Shown piece by piece: positions 26,401 through 36,500 of a stretch of DNA of 47,437 bases. Origin of the DNA: Chitinivibrionales bacterium (GTDB taxonomy: Bacteria > Fibrobacterota > Chitinivibrionia > Chitinivibrionales > WJKA01). The DNA is taken from the NCBI GenBank assembly GCA_014728295.1, contig WJLW01000101.1, positions 1 through 47,437 on the forward strand. The letters are read 5' to 3'. The notes beneath the pieces are model-generated. The model had not been told where the DNA came from. It saw only the letters and a list, made by a program, of their open reading frames with translations, and made no database searches. The first letter of the stretch is position 1; the number at the start of each line of letters is the position of its first letter. The translations under genes and the position numbers were made by a program.

Positions 26401-27599
26401 ACAAGCAATATGCCTTGCTGGGCGATCCATCGATTACCTTTGTCAAAGAATCGCACTCGGTGCTCCTTTCCGTTGTTAATCAGGACGGTATCCGCAAAGA
26501 CACCCTGCGGGCCCTGGAGAAAATATCGGTTAACGGCATCGTTGCACACGCCGCTGCTCCCAGCGTCCCCGATCCCACTTTCGGTACGGCAACCCAAAAC
26601 GCCCAGGTACAGATCGGACTGTATAATCCTCCGGATTCAAGCGAGCGCAAAGACGGATACGACGATAAAATTGTAGGCTATACCTTGCCGGGCATCCCGC
26701 TGTTCATCGGCACAGTTCCGGTGGTAAACGGCAGGTTCGAGAAGACGATACTCATCCCCAAAAATGTTACCTTCAGAACGCCAGGCGTTGTGCTCAAGTC
26801 CTTTGCCTGGGATGGCTTTCGTGACGGCTCGGGGGCAATGACCTCGCTTATTTTCGACGGCAACATTCCGCAGCCGTTCGACTCAACGGGGCCCAGGATT
26901 ACCATCAGGCCGGTATACGATGAAGTGGCGCGCAACGCGGATGCTGCTTTCGACGAGCGCATATTCGTTTCCCTGCCGTTTAACCTCGAGATTCGCGCCG
27001 GTGATGAAAACGGGCTGAACCTGATCGGCTCAACGCCTGATGAAGGATTGACTGTCGAGATTCCGGGCGCACTCGCCAAAAAAAGTATTTCACAGAATTT
27101 TCAGTTTGACGCGGAAAGCTTTACCGACGGCAAGGCTCTTATCAAATTTGCTCAGGACGCGCTTGAACCGGGCGTACACCAGCTTACCGTGAGTGCTCAG
27201 GACCTGCTGGGAAACACTACCGTCAGGGACTTTGAGCTGGAGATCATGGAATCCCGGGATCTGGAGATTCGCCACATTTTCAATTATCCCAATCCCATGC
27301 GGGTCGGTCAGAACACGACCTTCTATTTTTATACCAACAAATCCGATGCTTTTTCGTACAGCAATCAGAGTACCCGCGTGTCAATCAATATCTATACGCT
27401 TTCGGGACGGCTCATCACCACGCTGGGCATTGATGACGACGGCGCGGCAAATGGCGTTGTCTGGGATGGGCGCGACGCCTCGGGCAACCTGCTCGGTCCC
27501 AATATTTATCTCTACAAAGCCCGCGCAGAAAATGTCGAAAGTCAATTCTCGGCCAAAGACAGCGGCATCAAAAAGCTGGTAATTCATCCACCAAAATAG
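23493..27599 (+). CDS. porU: PorU-like type IX secretion system C25 peptidase (sortase)
   Basis: 1368 residues. A signal peptide (MKAACILVSWFVGILVSATSAAAS) is followed by a long beta-rich N-terminal region, then a caspase-like C25 (gingipain-type) domain from about 620 to 985: 'MIITHADFAAAAANLAQHKNKHG', 'YVLLFGNGSYDHKG', 'DLFLGRLPV', catalytic His863 in 'VNYFGHGAD', catalytic Cys897 in 'MSSFSCSVGRFD', and 'YALLGDPSI'. The C-terminus has a FlgD/Ig-like domain with 'FNYPNPM ... VSINIYTLSGRL ... VVWDGRDASGN'. PorU removes the C-terminal signal of T9SS cargo and anchors it at the surface. It is larger than many family members but the architecture fits. No other T9SS gene is in the window. It converges with recD (6-base gap). 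Confidence 0.88.
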   Translation: MKAACILVSWFVGILVSATSAAASPLTVIESNENRFVARWSIDSLAVAGAWVNGARFSVLSFDGQDIELTDSHSYRLPAYSLMLATPPRGTATISISPLTTKTRNLPAPVLTSPASAEGAPMANAWMSQPRPVSLKGASGINVYVKPVVYQHETNRCLVLREAHIEVTFQAPKRQFQAGHIQKTPFESMLKKTFANYSQSLKWRSTVRTGLRKRQTQSSYFSARQMVHFEIGDGFSGFNEGFIAENGLLKITADDLSRYFSGTVPTKSVLLFASVKGELPEYAPHPDTMPAGVVEIPLLRVDNGLPNVVDGDDYFIAYVTGLSDWKYDVGRTGAIDDGFHYRLNRFDDYRNYWIVVDNMATGRSTGTLTRPQSADTSITAARTHRFYKRSLRLPSYSEYAGGSWKIVNVYGSDRFYWKRLDANTRTFEKTVPFPGRVPGSVVHVKYIGNDEAISFDKTLQVDAVAVDSAYSIDSWVSFSAPDTNTAKMTLTTEPLRGRYFVDVEGFRIAWQRKLSLDAAGYLEIFAPPVTGTVRYMVNNPLGHSVYLLRIDKDENAVAVFPGTVATPVIQWIDSTRAGSRYIICAESQLKTLPDNTGFFMRPTDNGVRIRNPRAAGSANYMIITHADFAAAAANLAQHKNKHGAFPNPDARVVTVDDIYREFSGGNQDPAAIRNFLTYAEYVWSGSLQYVLLFGNGSYDHKGYEGLERNFVPTFQSGSRQSQECVEDFFACIEPGDGHDANPDLFLGRLPVRTTEEATHVVAKIKDMEDPAQAEFGAWRNRVILIADDDRQGIDLDPIRFDDAHHVSSEKVEKAILTQDSSVDLQKIYLFEYPVDELYEKPEANKAISSAINNGVAHVNYFGHGADALWADEHVLSTRDLVNFNNTGKYPVMSSFSCSVGRFDKPGHECLTGTLIRLEKRGAIAGVAATRLSFASSNTSMALKFYKSIFDSAETPSLGAAYMHTMIAQKNKQYALLGDPSITFVKESHSVLLSVVNQDGIRKDTLRALEKISVNGIVAHAAAPSVPDPTFGTATQNAQVQIGLYNPPDSSERKDGYDDKIVGYTLPGIPLFIGTVPVVNGRFEKTILIPKNVTFRTPGVVLKSFAWDGFRDGSGAMTSLIFDGNIPQPFDSTGPRITIRPVYDEVARNADAAFDERIFVSLPFNLEIRAGDENGLNLIGSTPDEGLTVEIPGALAKKSISQNFQFDAESFTDGKALIKFAQDALEPGVHQLTVSAQDLLGNTTVRDFELEIMESRDLEIRHIFNYPNPMRVGQNTTFYFYTNKSDAFSYSNQSTRVSINIYTLSGRLITTLGIDDDGAANGVVWDGRDASGNLLGPNIYLYKARAENVESQFSAKDSGIKKLVIHPPK

Positions 27600-27605
27600 G
27601 GCTTG

Positions 27606-29939
27606 CTACGGGCGCTGCAATCCGGTTGCCAGAGCGGATTGCCTGCTGACCGAGCGCTCTGTTCCCCGTTTAATTATCTTAGCATTCCCGGCAACAACGG
27701 CGAGGTATTTAGCCCGGGTTATAGCCGTGTACATGATCTCGCGCGAGTTGAGCTGCGTATCAAAACGGGGAAGAATGAGCAGCACATAGGCGTATTCGCT
27801 GCCCTGGCTTTTATGCACCGTCGAAGCGAACGAACACGTAAAGTGCGGCAGGGATTGCGGACCGAACAACGCAAAAGCATTTCCGCGCTTGAAGCAGGCA
27901 AAGCGCTCGGCGCCAATCTGCAGAATCACGCCGATGTCGCCATTGTACAGGTGCGCGTCGGGGCTGTTGCGGGTGATCATGATCGGCATGCCCGAGAATA
28001 ATTCAGGTGTGCCTGCCGGATCCATCCGGGGTTGCAGAAATCCGGCAACAGCTTTGTTGACGCCTTCGGCGCCGTAGCGTCCGTTTCTCAAATAAGTCAG
28101 AATTCTTGTTTGCAAAGTATATTCACAGGCTTCGTCCAGCAGTGCAAAAACCGGATCGCCACTGTCACCGCATCGCTCGCAAAGCTCCCGGCGACCACCC
28201 GCAAACGGGCCGAACGCTTTGAGCGATGCAAGTACCTCTCTATAGGCATGCGCTCTACGCTGTGCATTGGGCTCTGCGTTTGGCGCCTGTGGGCAGAATC
28301 TGTCGCTGAGAAAGTGAAAACGCGTCCATGATTCGAGCAGGTGACAGAGCTGTATATCGCCGCCTGAGTTGCTTGTGTCAATATAGCGAATACTTGAAGG
28401 ACGGCATAGTATTGCGCCGTCGGGCATGCGCACGGGCACGGGCCATGCGGCACTACCGCCGTTATGGTCGAGCGGATGAGCCTGGAGCAGCTCGAGAGCG
28501 GCGCGTGCATCTCCGGCATTGATGTGCTGTGCAAGGATCTGGATATCCTGCGCCGAACGATGGGATTGCTGCAGGCATATCACATGGTCGGCAAGCGGCG
28601 ATACGGAACGGGTCCGTATGCTTTCCCGGTCGACGGAAGGCAGTACGGCCTGAATGAACTTTCGCGCCGCGTCGGAATAGCGGTTTATCTGCTCTGCCGT
28701 TGTACCGGGGGCCGAAGAGAGATCACCCAACACCGCACCGGCGTCAACCGAGGGCAGTTGAAAGCGGTCGCCGATCAGCACCAGGTGCGTGCGGTCGTCA
28801 AGCGCATCCAGCAGACCGGCAAACAAGCATATGTCAAGCATTGACGCCTCATCGACAATCACAACGCGCACCGGCAGCTTGTTGTGCGCATTGTAAACAT
28901 ATCCGTTGTGTTCCGGCCGGTAGCCCAGGATGCGATGGATGGTGCCGCTTGTGATGTCCGTCAGGTCAATCGGGCGCCTCGCAGCACTGGACAGCGCTGC
29001 TGCGTGCATGCTCTCCTGCAGTCGGGCGGCGGCTCTTCCGGTGGGAGCGCAGAGCAGGATGTCGGTGCTGTCTACGTGCATGCAATGCGCCAGCAATCGC
29101 AGAATGTAGACTGCGATTGCCGTTTTACCCGTGCCGGGACCGCCGGTGACGATGAGCGTTCTGGTAAAGGTACTTAATACCAGGGCCAATTGCTGTTCAC
29201 GGTTGAGCTCGAAATGCTGTTTGCCGGGATAAGCCGCTCGCTCCGCAAGCAGCGCGTGCAGTTCCGATCTGACGTCGGCGACGGCAAAATCTGTAGCATC
29301 ATTGCTGAGGCGCCGATTCAGATGCGTGATAATGCGCTCCCGGCTATCGTAATATTTCTGGAAATACACGGCAGCGGCTTCATTATCGTAGATAAGCGGC
29401 TGTGCGCCGCCGGGGCGCCCGCAAATTGTGCGGTATTCTCCTTTGTTAAGCAGTCCCGCTAGTCCATCGATATGCTGGTTCATTTCACATGGGTTCGCCC
29501 ACGCAGACGATACCGATGGGCTATGCTGTCGCGCAGAATTGCCTGCATGCTCGGCTTGCTGTTGGTTGAGTATGTCAATTGCGTTTTCCAGGCTGTCGGT
29601 GAGCTCGATCCTGGCCGACGTATCTTTGAGTTCGAGCAGCACATTTCCCTGTCGAATACGCATATGCAGCAGTCCCAGTAAAATAATCAGGCTGTTGCGG
29701 GCCTCGCCGTGCGAATCGGCAAGCTCCAGCAGAAAGCGAATACTGCGAATGTCAATCGGGGTAAGCGACCCTGCTTCGAGCAACAGGCGCAGCAGCCCTT
29801 CGGCGCCGTCAAAAGTTGCGGGTTCGGGCATCGTGGCAACCTGCACTTTACCGCGGCCATACCAGATTCTGTTAAAAATGCTTTGCCGGTTCATGAGCCT
29901 GCCGTGTTTCGCATAGAAAGTCGATGCCGCTGGTTGCAT
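27606..29939 (-). CDS. recD: RecD, exodeoxyribonuclease V alpha subunit (SF1B helicase)
   Basis: 777 residues from the first ATG (29939); a TTG at 29963, three bases after the recB stop, and an ATG at 29894 are alternatives. It shows helicase motifs in order: Walker A 'GGPGTGKTA' (about 266-274), Walker B 'VVIVDEASMLD', motif III 'LVLIGDRFQLPSV', and the C-terminal 'ASTVHKSQGSEYAYVLLI' and 'MYTAITRAKY'. RecD is the 5'-3' motor of RecBCD. It is longer than the roughly 600-residue E. coli protein, with extra sequence around 450-590. It is the last gene of rmuC-recC-recB-recD. Confidence 0.92.
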   Translation of the reverse strand: MQPAASTFYAKHGRLMNRQSIFNRIWYGRGKVQVATMPEPATFDGAEGLLRLLLEAGSLTPIDIRSIRFLLELADSHGEARNSLIILLGLLHMRIRQGNVLLELKDTSARIELTDSLENAIDILNQQQAEHAGNSARQHSPSVSSAWANPCEMNQHIDGLAGLLNKGEYRTICGRPGGAQPLIYDNEAAAVYFQKYYDSRERIITHLNRRLSNDATDFAVADVRSELHALLAERAAYPGKQHFELNREQQLALVLSTFTRTLIVTGGPGTGKTAIAVYILRLLAHCMHVDSTDILLCAPTGRAAARLQESMHAAALSSAARRPIDLTDITSGTIHRILGYRPEHNGYVYNAHNKLPVRVVIVDEASMLDICLFAGLLDALDDRTHLVLIGDRFQLPSVDAGAVLGDLSSAPGTTAEQINRYSDAARKFIQAVLPSVDRESIRTRSVSPLADHVICLQQSHRSAQDIQILAQHINAGDARAALELLQAHPLDHNGGSAAWPVPVRMPDGAILCRPSSIRYIDTSNSGGDIQLCHLLESWTRFHFLSDRFCPQAPNAEPNAQRRAHAYREVLASLKAFGPFAGGRRELCERCGDSGDPVFALLDEACEYTLQTRILTYLRNGRYGAEGVNKAVAGFLQPRMDPAGTPELFSGMPIMITRNSPDAHLYNGDIGVILQIGAERFACFKRGNAFALFGPQSLPHFTCSFASTVHKSQGSEYAYVLLILPRFDTQLNSREIMYTAITRAKYLAVVAGNAKIIKRGTERSVSRQSALATGLQRP

Positions 29940-29966
29940 GCCGCGCAGGCGGACATCCGGCAAGCA

Positions 29967-32900
29967 TCAGAACCCGCCAAGTAATTCGCGCACATATTCA
30001 GGATACTCCGTTTCAAGTTGTTGGGTAGTTGGTGTTGTCGCTACGAGCCCGGAGGTGGCTCCGCACTGCATGCCGCGCAGAAAGGCATAAAAAATTCCGC
30101 CAAAGTGGCGAATGGGATCATAGTCGGCCAGCCTGGTTTTGAGCCACCTGTGCAGCGCGGAGCAGTAAAGTATCTGCTGTATATCATACCCGCGCTCGCG
30201 CATGCAGCCATGCAGTGCGGCTTTGGTGTACTCATCGAGCGAATCGGATTTCCAGTCGACAATGAAGTAGCGGCCGGCCTTTTTGAAAAGCAGATCGATG
30301 TAGCCGATAACGTAACCGCCGGCCGGGTTTGCGGCGAAAGGCACTGCGCGTGCGTCAAAGCTGAAATGGAACTCCATCTCCGGAACCCATGCGTCGGCGT
30401 CCATCAGGTTGAATTGCGCATACCCAGCCGCCCTGCCGTAATCAGCCGTCAACGCGTGGTAAATCGCCCGGGTGGTTTCCAATTTATGCCGTCGGTCGAT
30501 CTGATGCTTGTCAAGCGTTTCGTCTGTCAATAACGAAAAATCTTTATTGTCAAGAAAGTCCTGCACCGAACCGGGATGATGCAGCAATGCAGGTGGTAAA
30601 TGCTCCAGAATTTCATGCAGCACATTGCCGGTTTCCGGTCCCGGCGGAAGGTCGACGAGCGGTTGTGGCGGCACCGGCTCGTCTGCGTCAATAACCGGTC
30701 CGGGCTGCGGTGCATCTTCCTTGTCGTGCCGGCCGTAGAGCGGGTCGTGAGGCGACTGGTGGCCGTGCGCAAGCGATGAGTATGAGGTCTGCCTGAGCAC
30801 GGTTCGTCGTCTGATGGATTCTGCAGCCGGTTTGTGTTCCTGCAGGCAGAGCGCGGGCTCCAAGGGCACCTGTTTATTGAATGCCGCTGCCGGCCCGTGG
30901 GAGGATTCGGGGGTGATCAGCGCCGGACGCACGTGCGCTGCAAGCGCTTGTAAACACCATGACATGAATTTTTCCGATGCGGACTTGTTGGAATAGATTA
31001 CCTTCGGATCGGGCCGGGCCTGCGGGTTGTGGAAGCGAGGAACAAAAAGCAGATATTCGGCACGGGTGAGCGCAACGTAAAAAAGCCGCCGCAGCTCTTC
31101 GTCCCGTTGCTGCTGATACAAGCGCCGATAAGCCTCGTTGCGTGTGTTCACGACAAAATCCCTGCTGCCGTCATTTTGGCGAATATCGTAGAATGGGCTG
31201 TTCGCTGCATCGCTGCCGCTTCCACCGGCGATAAAAACGACGGGAAACTGCAGACCCTTTGCTGCGTGAATAGTCAGAATTTTAACTGCATTTACTTGCT
31301 CCCCGGCGCGTATGCCGTTGGTATCGTTTGGCGGAGATTGATGCTGGTAATAGAAATTGCGCAGCCGTCGCGCACTTTGGTGAACAGTCAGTCCCTCGCA
31401 AATGTGCCACTCCAGCAGATATTCGCAGATTTGCTGATAGTGCTCGAAGCGGTCAAGGCTGTCCGGCAAGGTATCGAGATTGGCGCACAGGGCAGTGCCG
31501 GATATCAGGGAACCGATCAGTTGCGGCCAGGAATCCGATCGCACCAGTTGCGCCCACTGCTCGACCACTGCAAGCACCGCTGCGGACTCAGCCGCCTGCG
31601 CGTCAAATTCGGCATACGTGATGCTGAAAAACGGCGTAAGCACCAGCTTATTGCGCACTGCAGGATCATGTGGATGTGCTATCGCATCACACACTGCCGC
31701 CAGGTGCAATGCCGCCGGCGTCTGGAATAACCCCTCGAGCTTGTAGCGCATGGCCGGTATGCGCGCCTGGTTGAGCGCCGCAATCAGCGTCTGGGCTTCG
31801 GCATGCTTCTGGGTGAGTATGGCAATGTCGCATAAGTGAAGACTTCGATGCGCACGCGCGTCTTTATCCCAGATTTCACAGGAGTCTCGCAGCAATTCGC
31901 CGAGACGATCGCAGATGAGCGCGTTGAGCGCATGCCTGCGCTCGGAAAGTGGCGCCTCGTTGCTTACGTCAAGCAGTGTCACTGCTGGTGCAGGCCGCCC
32001 GTTCAGCTTGACGGCATCGGCGGGAACTGCGGCGGCGCTCCTGGATGAAACATAGCGTATCGCTGCCGTATCCGCTGCCGTGAACCATTGCGGGAGTGCA
32101 AAGAGATGATTGAGCGTGTCGAGCAGTTCCGGTGACGAGCGGTAATTGTTTTGCAGGGTGATAAGCTGACCGTTGCCTTCCAGCACTTCAGCCTTTGCAC
32201 GCAGGTAGGTATTGACGTCGCATCCCTGAAATGCATAGATGGCCTGCTTGGGATCACCAACCAGATACAGTGAATTGGAGGAGGAGTCATCAAGAAAAAT
32301 TGATTTGAAAATGCTCCATTGCGCCGGGGTCGTATCCTGGAATTCGTCAATAATTGCAAAGGGATACTGCCGTTGCAGGCGCTGCTTGTACTGCGGCGTC
32401 GATTCTGCAAGGGCCCGGTAGACATATTCAATCATATCACCGAAAGCCAGCAGCCCCCGGGTTTTCTTTTCTACTGCCACCGCCTCTTTTAAATCTAATA
32501 CCATCGTGCGGACGATTGCAGTAGCGTAGAGTGCCTCAAGCCGTTCACATTCCGCAAGCAAGCTTTCAAAGCGTTGGTAGCGGGAGAGAAATGCGTTGAC
32601 ATCAGCAACCAGTTTCCGTAGCTGCGATGTTTGCGTGAAGTTTCGCTTTGGTATCAGGTGATCGATCGAACTCTTGCGCATTTTTTTGAATGGTGTCAAT
32701 ACGGCAGTATCGCGGCTTGCGGCAAACGTTGCCAGTGCTGCGACAAAGTCCTGCATTTTCGTAACAAAATCACGTGCGCGTTTGCTTGACGCTTCATGGC
32801 TGCGCGGTTGCGGCACTGATGCAGAATTGGCTGCGGTAATTGCTGCGGCAAGAAGACCCAGCTTTTCAAGCGCTATATCCCGCCCGCTGCGGGTGCTTTC

Positions 32901-33548
32901 GAGACGGTCCTCCAGCTCCTCATCGGCCGGCAGGTCGTTGCTGCCGGCAATACGGTCGCCGAAGAGCGGCGACATTGTGCGGGCCAGCTCGGGCAGGAAG
33001 TCGTCGGAAAGCATGTTGCCGGGGAGCGCCCGGTCACACATTTCAATGATACCGGGCAGACGCTTGCGATATTTACGTTTCCAGGTGTCGCGCAGCCGGT
33101 TTTTCAGTACCCGGCGATACAGGATGCGATCGTCAAGCAGTTCGGTGTCAAATGCGTGCTTGGTCTCGAATGGGTAGCGGTTCAGCAGCGCATTGCAGAA
33201 GCCGTGAATGGTAAAAATTGCTGCCTTGTCAAAGGTGTTCAGGCAGGCGCCGAGATGATCGAGCAGTTCCGGTGAACATTCACCGTCGTGCAGCAGGTGC
33301 TCCAGGCGCGCTGCGATGAGCGCCCTGATGCGGGTTTTCAGTTCACCGGCCGCTTTTTCGGTAAACGTAACTACCAGGATATTTTCCAGTGTTGGATACG
33401 CGCCCCGGGATTGGCGGATAGTCGCATCAGTCACTATGCGATACACCAGCCGCTCGATCGTATACGTCTTGCCGGTGCCCGCCGAGGCTTCAATAACGCC
33501 GTGGCGCTTCAGGTCGATTGCGGCGAATGCGGGCAGGTGGTCGTTCAT
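29967..33548 (-). CDS. recB: RecB, exodeoxyribonuclease V beta subunit (UvrD-like helicase-nuclease)
   Basis: 1193 residues. The start ATG (33548) overlaps the recC stop as ATGA, better than the frame's earlier ATG (33554). Walker A 'SAGTGKT' lies at 22-28, 'FAIIDEFQDTTPAQWS' is motif II, 'LYLVGDPKQAIYAFQG' motif III, and 'TIHAAKGLQFPVVFI' motif V. The C-terminal nuclease has 'VIGYIDLLF' and 'FIVDWKSDSL', the D...DxK core needed for DNA cleavage, so nuclease activity should be intact. With RecC and RecD it forms the enzyme that processes double-strand ends for RecA and degrades linear foreign DNA. Confidence 0.94.
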   Translation of the reverse strand: MNDHLPAFAAIDLKRHGVIEASAGTGKTYTIERLVYRIVTDATIRQSRGAYPTLENILVVTFTEKAAGELKTRIRALIAARLEHLLHDGECSPELLDHLGACLNTFDKAAIFTIHGFCNALLNRYPFETKHAFDTELLDDRILYRRVLKNRLRDTWKRKYRKRLPGIIEMCDRALPGNMLSDDFLPELARTMSPLFGDRIAGSNDLPADEELEDRLESTRSGRDIALEKLGLLAAAITAANSASVPQPRSHEASSKRARDFVTKMQDFVAALATFAASRDTAVLTPFKKMRKSSIDHLIPKRNFTQTSQLRKLVADVNAFLSRYQRFESLLAECERLEALYATAIVRTMVLDLKEAVAVEKKTRGLLAFGDMIEYVYRALAESTPQYKQRLQRQYPFAIIDEFQDTTPAQWSIFKSIFLDDSSSNSLYLVGDPKQAIYAFQGCDVNTYLRAKAEVLEGNGQLITLQNNYRSSPELLDTLNHLFALPQWFTAADTAAIRYVSSRSAAAVPADAVKLNGRPAPAVTLLDVSNEAPLSERRHALNALICDRLGELLRDSCEIWDKDARAHRSLHLCDIAILTQKHAEAQTLIAALNQARIPAMRYKLEGLFQTPAALHLAAVCDAIAHPHDPAVRNKLVLTPFFSITYAEFDAQAAESAAVLAVVEQWAQLVRSDSWPQLIGSLISGTALCANLDTLPDSLDRFEHYQQICEYLLEWHICEGLTVHQSARRLRNFYYQHQSPPNDTNGIRAGEQVNAVKILTIHAAKGLQFPVVFIAGGSGSDAANSPFYDIRQNDGSRDFVVNTRNEAYRRLYQQQRDEELRRLFYVALTRAEYLLFVPRFHNPQARPDPKVIYSNKSASEKFMSWCLQALAAHVRPALITPESSHGPAAAFNKQVPLEPALCLQEHKPAAESIRRRTVLRQTSYSSLAHGHQSPHDPLYGRHDKEDAPQPGPVIDADEPVPPQPLVDLPPGPETGNVLHEILEHLPPALLHHPGSVQDFLDNKDFSLLTDETLDKHQIDRRHKLETTRAIYHALTADYGRAAGYAQFNLMDADAWVPEMEFHFSFDARAVPFAANPAGGYVIGYIDLLFKKAGRYFIVDWKSDSLDEYTKAALHGCMRERGYDIQQILYCSALHRWLKTRLADYDPIRHFGGIFYAFLRGMQCGATSGLVATTPTTQQLETEYPEYVRELLGGF

Positions 33549-36500
33549 CGGCAATTGTCCGCAAATCCGGTGAACAGGGGACGATGCCGCACGTCAATTT
33601 TTTCTGCAACGTCGTCCGGTATGTCCGGTTCCAGAATTGTCAGTGCTTCGGGGAGGCGATATGCCGGAAAAAGCGCGGTACTGTCGCTCGCCAGCCACTC
33701 ATTGAGCGTATGCTTATCCAGGCGAGTATCCGGGTCCTTTGACCAGACGGCGTCGATCGCGGCAAATGGAATATGGTCGTAATCGATGCGTTGCATGGCC
33801 GTAATGATTTGCGCAAAGTAGCGCTGCAGGCGTCGACGCAGTGCGTCGGGATCCCTGTCGCCTGTAGCCAACAGGCGCTGTTGGGTAATTACCTTGCTAT
33901 TGTATGCGTCCTTGCCGATGCCCACTATCCGTATGTCCCGGCGCGCAACGTACTTCCGGGCCTCATCGGTACACAACGCAAGACAGGCAAAAAGCAGTGA
34001 CGGCAAAAAACGGCTATGATTCAGTTTATACGGTGTTATGAAAAGAAGCTCCACCGGCTCGTCTGCAGGGGCGGGACGCAGGAGATAATCGCACTGCCCC
34101 GTTAGGGAAAGCGGTGCACCGCCCACTTCAATTGACGCAGCAGGCCAGATCCATTCCGGCGGTACTGTTGACAGGCGCGATAGCGGGCCGATTGACGGCG
34201 ATATCAGCGAATCGCAATGCGTGGTATCCGTAACGTGCGTGCACAAAACCCCCGCAAAGGCTTCGAGGCTGTCGAAGAGCCGTGCCCGATCAATTTCGGC
34301 ATACGGTCCTTCGGGAGTGCTTCCCGTATGTGCATACGTGCGATAGAGCTGATCAAACTGCGCCCGTCTGAACCCGGCTTGCCGCCACTCCCGCCGCTCC
34401 TTGATGATGTTTGAGGTCAGAAGCTGCAGCCACTCCTGCTGCAGGTGGTGGTTCGATGCAAAGACGCCGGTAAACGGTTCTTCTTCGTCAATCGTGGTAT
34501 CCTCGATGTCAAAGTCGGCAATATGGAAATGGTAGCGTAGCGTATGCTCGATCGGATTATTGAGGTAGGCGCAAATCCTTGTGAGCGTTGTGGCGGTTAG
34601 CTGCGCTTCGGAAGCCTCGTTGGCAGCCTGCGCGGCGAGCCTTTTGCGTGCGCAGGGAAGATGCCGTGTAGAAAGCAATGAGACGGTTTCGTAGCCAAGC
34701 CGGGTTCCCTGCGGTAAGATGCACTGATTGACAAACTGCTCAAGCTCGAGTATCACCGACGAGGGCAGCTTGACTTCATCTTTAATGGGATCATGCGCCT
34801 GAAAGCTGATAACCAGGTTGTCCCGGGTTGACATAAGCACATTGAGAAAGGTCAGGCGATCCAGCATGTGCAGATTGACATCGCCCGGCCCCGGAGCGGC
34901 GGTTCTGAGATCGAGTGTCGGCTGCGCATCGGGCCGGGGAAAAGCGCCGGCATTAAGCCCGACCGCAAAAGTGACGCGCGCTGGCAACGGTGGCGCAGAT
35001 GTCAGCGGTGCGATAGTAACCCCGTCTGTTGGGTAATTGCCGCTGTGAATGCGCAGTTCCGAGATGAGTGCGCCGATGCTGTCAAAAAGCTCCGTTGCCG
35101 TAACCGGGCCGGCGGTGCGAAAACTGTCGCGTTGCGCAAGCTGCGTAATGCCGTCAATCAGTTTACGCCTGAAAAGCGACTCTGTTTTGTCGTTGTGCGC
35201 AGCGGCGATCCAGGCATGAATCAGGGCGGAAAATCGAGCCGTTATTGCTCCCCAGTCCGGCCAGGTGTGGGAAGCAAAGTAGTGCAGATCGTGGTACAAC
35301 GATTCGACCAGATCGATAAAACGTTCGAGTGAGTCGTCATCATCCAGGCTCATGGCAGCGTAGGGAACGCATATTTCGCCGTCTTCTCGCGTGTCGGCCG
35401 CCACCGGGGACGTGGTGATACGCCCGGCCAGCATGCGTTTGATGCCGTGCACCCACGTATGTTGCTCGACCGGATCAAATTCGTGTGCACTACGATCGTT
35501 GCGATCATACCCGTGGTAGATATGCAGCACGTCACACCATTGCTCCCATGTGCTGTGCTGCGAGTCATCGATCCCGTTTGCCTGCTTGACATATTCATTC
35601 CTGAAGAAATCCAAAACGGCCGAACGCGAAAAGCCGTCCCGACAGAGCGATATGAGATTGACAACCGCCTTAGCGTACAGACTCTCCGCCGCGGTGCGTT
35701 CGGTTATGCAACAGGGAATCGTGCGGGGGTCTTCGGCGGGATAGCTCTCGAAAACCTGTTTGACGGCGGCGCGATAGCGCTCCGGATCGCTCACCAGGAT
35801 GCGTATCTCATGCAACTCACAATCGGGCATATCGCGCAGAATCCGCTGCAGCTCCGTATACACAGCTTCGATTTCACGCAGTGGCGTCGGACAGGCAAGG
35901 ATGCGGAGCGTGGTGTCCTGCGGCAGTCGATCCGATATGTCAAGCTCGGGCAGGCGATGGAGCAGGCAGTGCTGGATGGTTGACAGAAAGGTGTTTGCTT
36001 CCGGATTGCGATGCGCGTGCACATACTCGAAATTGTAGTGAGCGGCCTGGCACCACATGCGGATATCATCGCGGATACCCCTTCCCCAGAGTGCCAGCAA
36101 TCGATTTTCGGTAGTGTCATAGCGCACTGCGTGCTGCCCGGCGGGGGCGGGATCACCGGCATGGAGTTTGTGGCGTACCTGGACCGGTAAGCTGCTCCAG
36201 TTCTGTGCCCTGCGCCCTCTTTGCAGGGGAGAGGCGATATCTTCCCAGAATTCCGAGCAGGGATTGACGGCATAAACGTAAAAATCCATCGCTTCGGCAA
36301 GTGTGGAGATAATCTGCTTATGCAACAGCGCAACGTTATCGACACAAAAAAGAAAGCAGGCGGCATTTTTGACGGCGGTGTGTAAATTGGTCGTATACCT
36401 GTGCCAGAGCTGCGACAGGGTCAGATAGTGCGCCCCCGCACGGCGTGTCGACCTCTCGAGCATCCCGTGCCTGCCGAATACGTGCCGGTAGACGGCTTTC

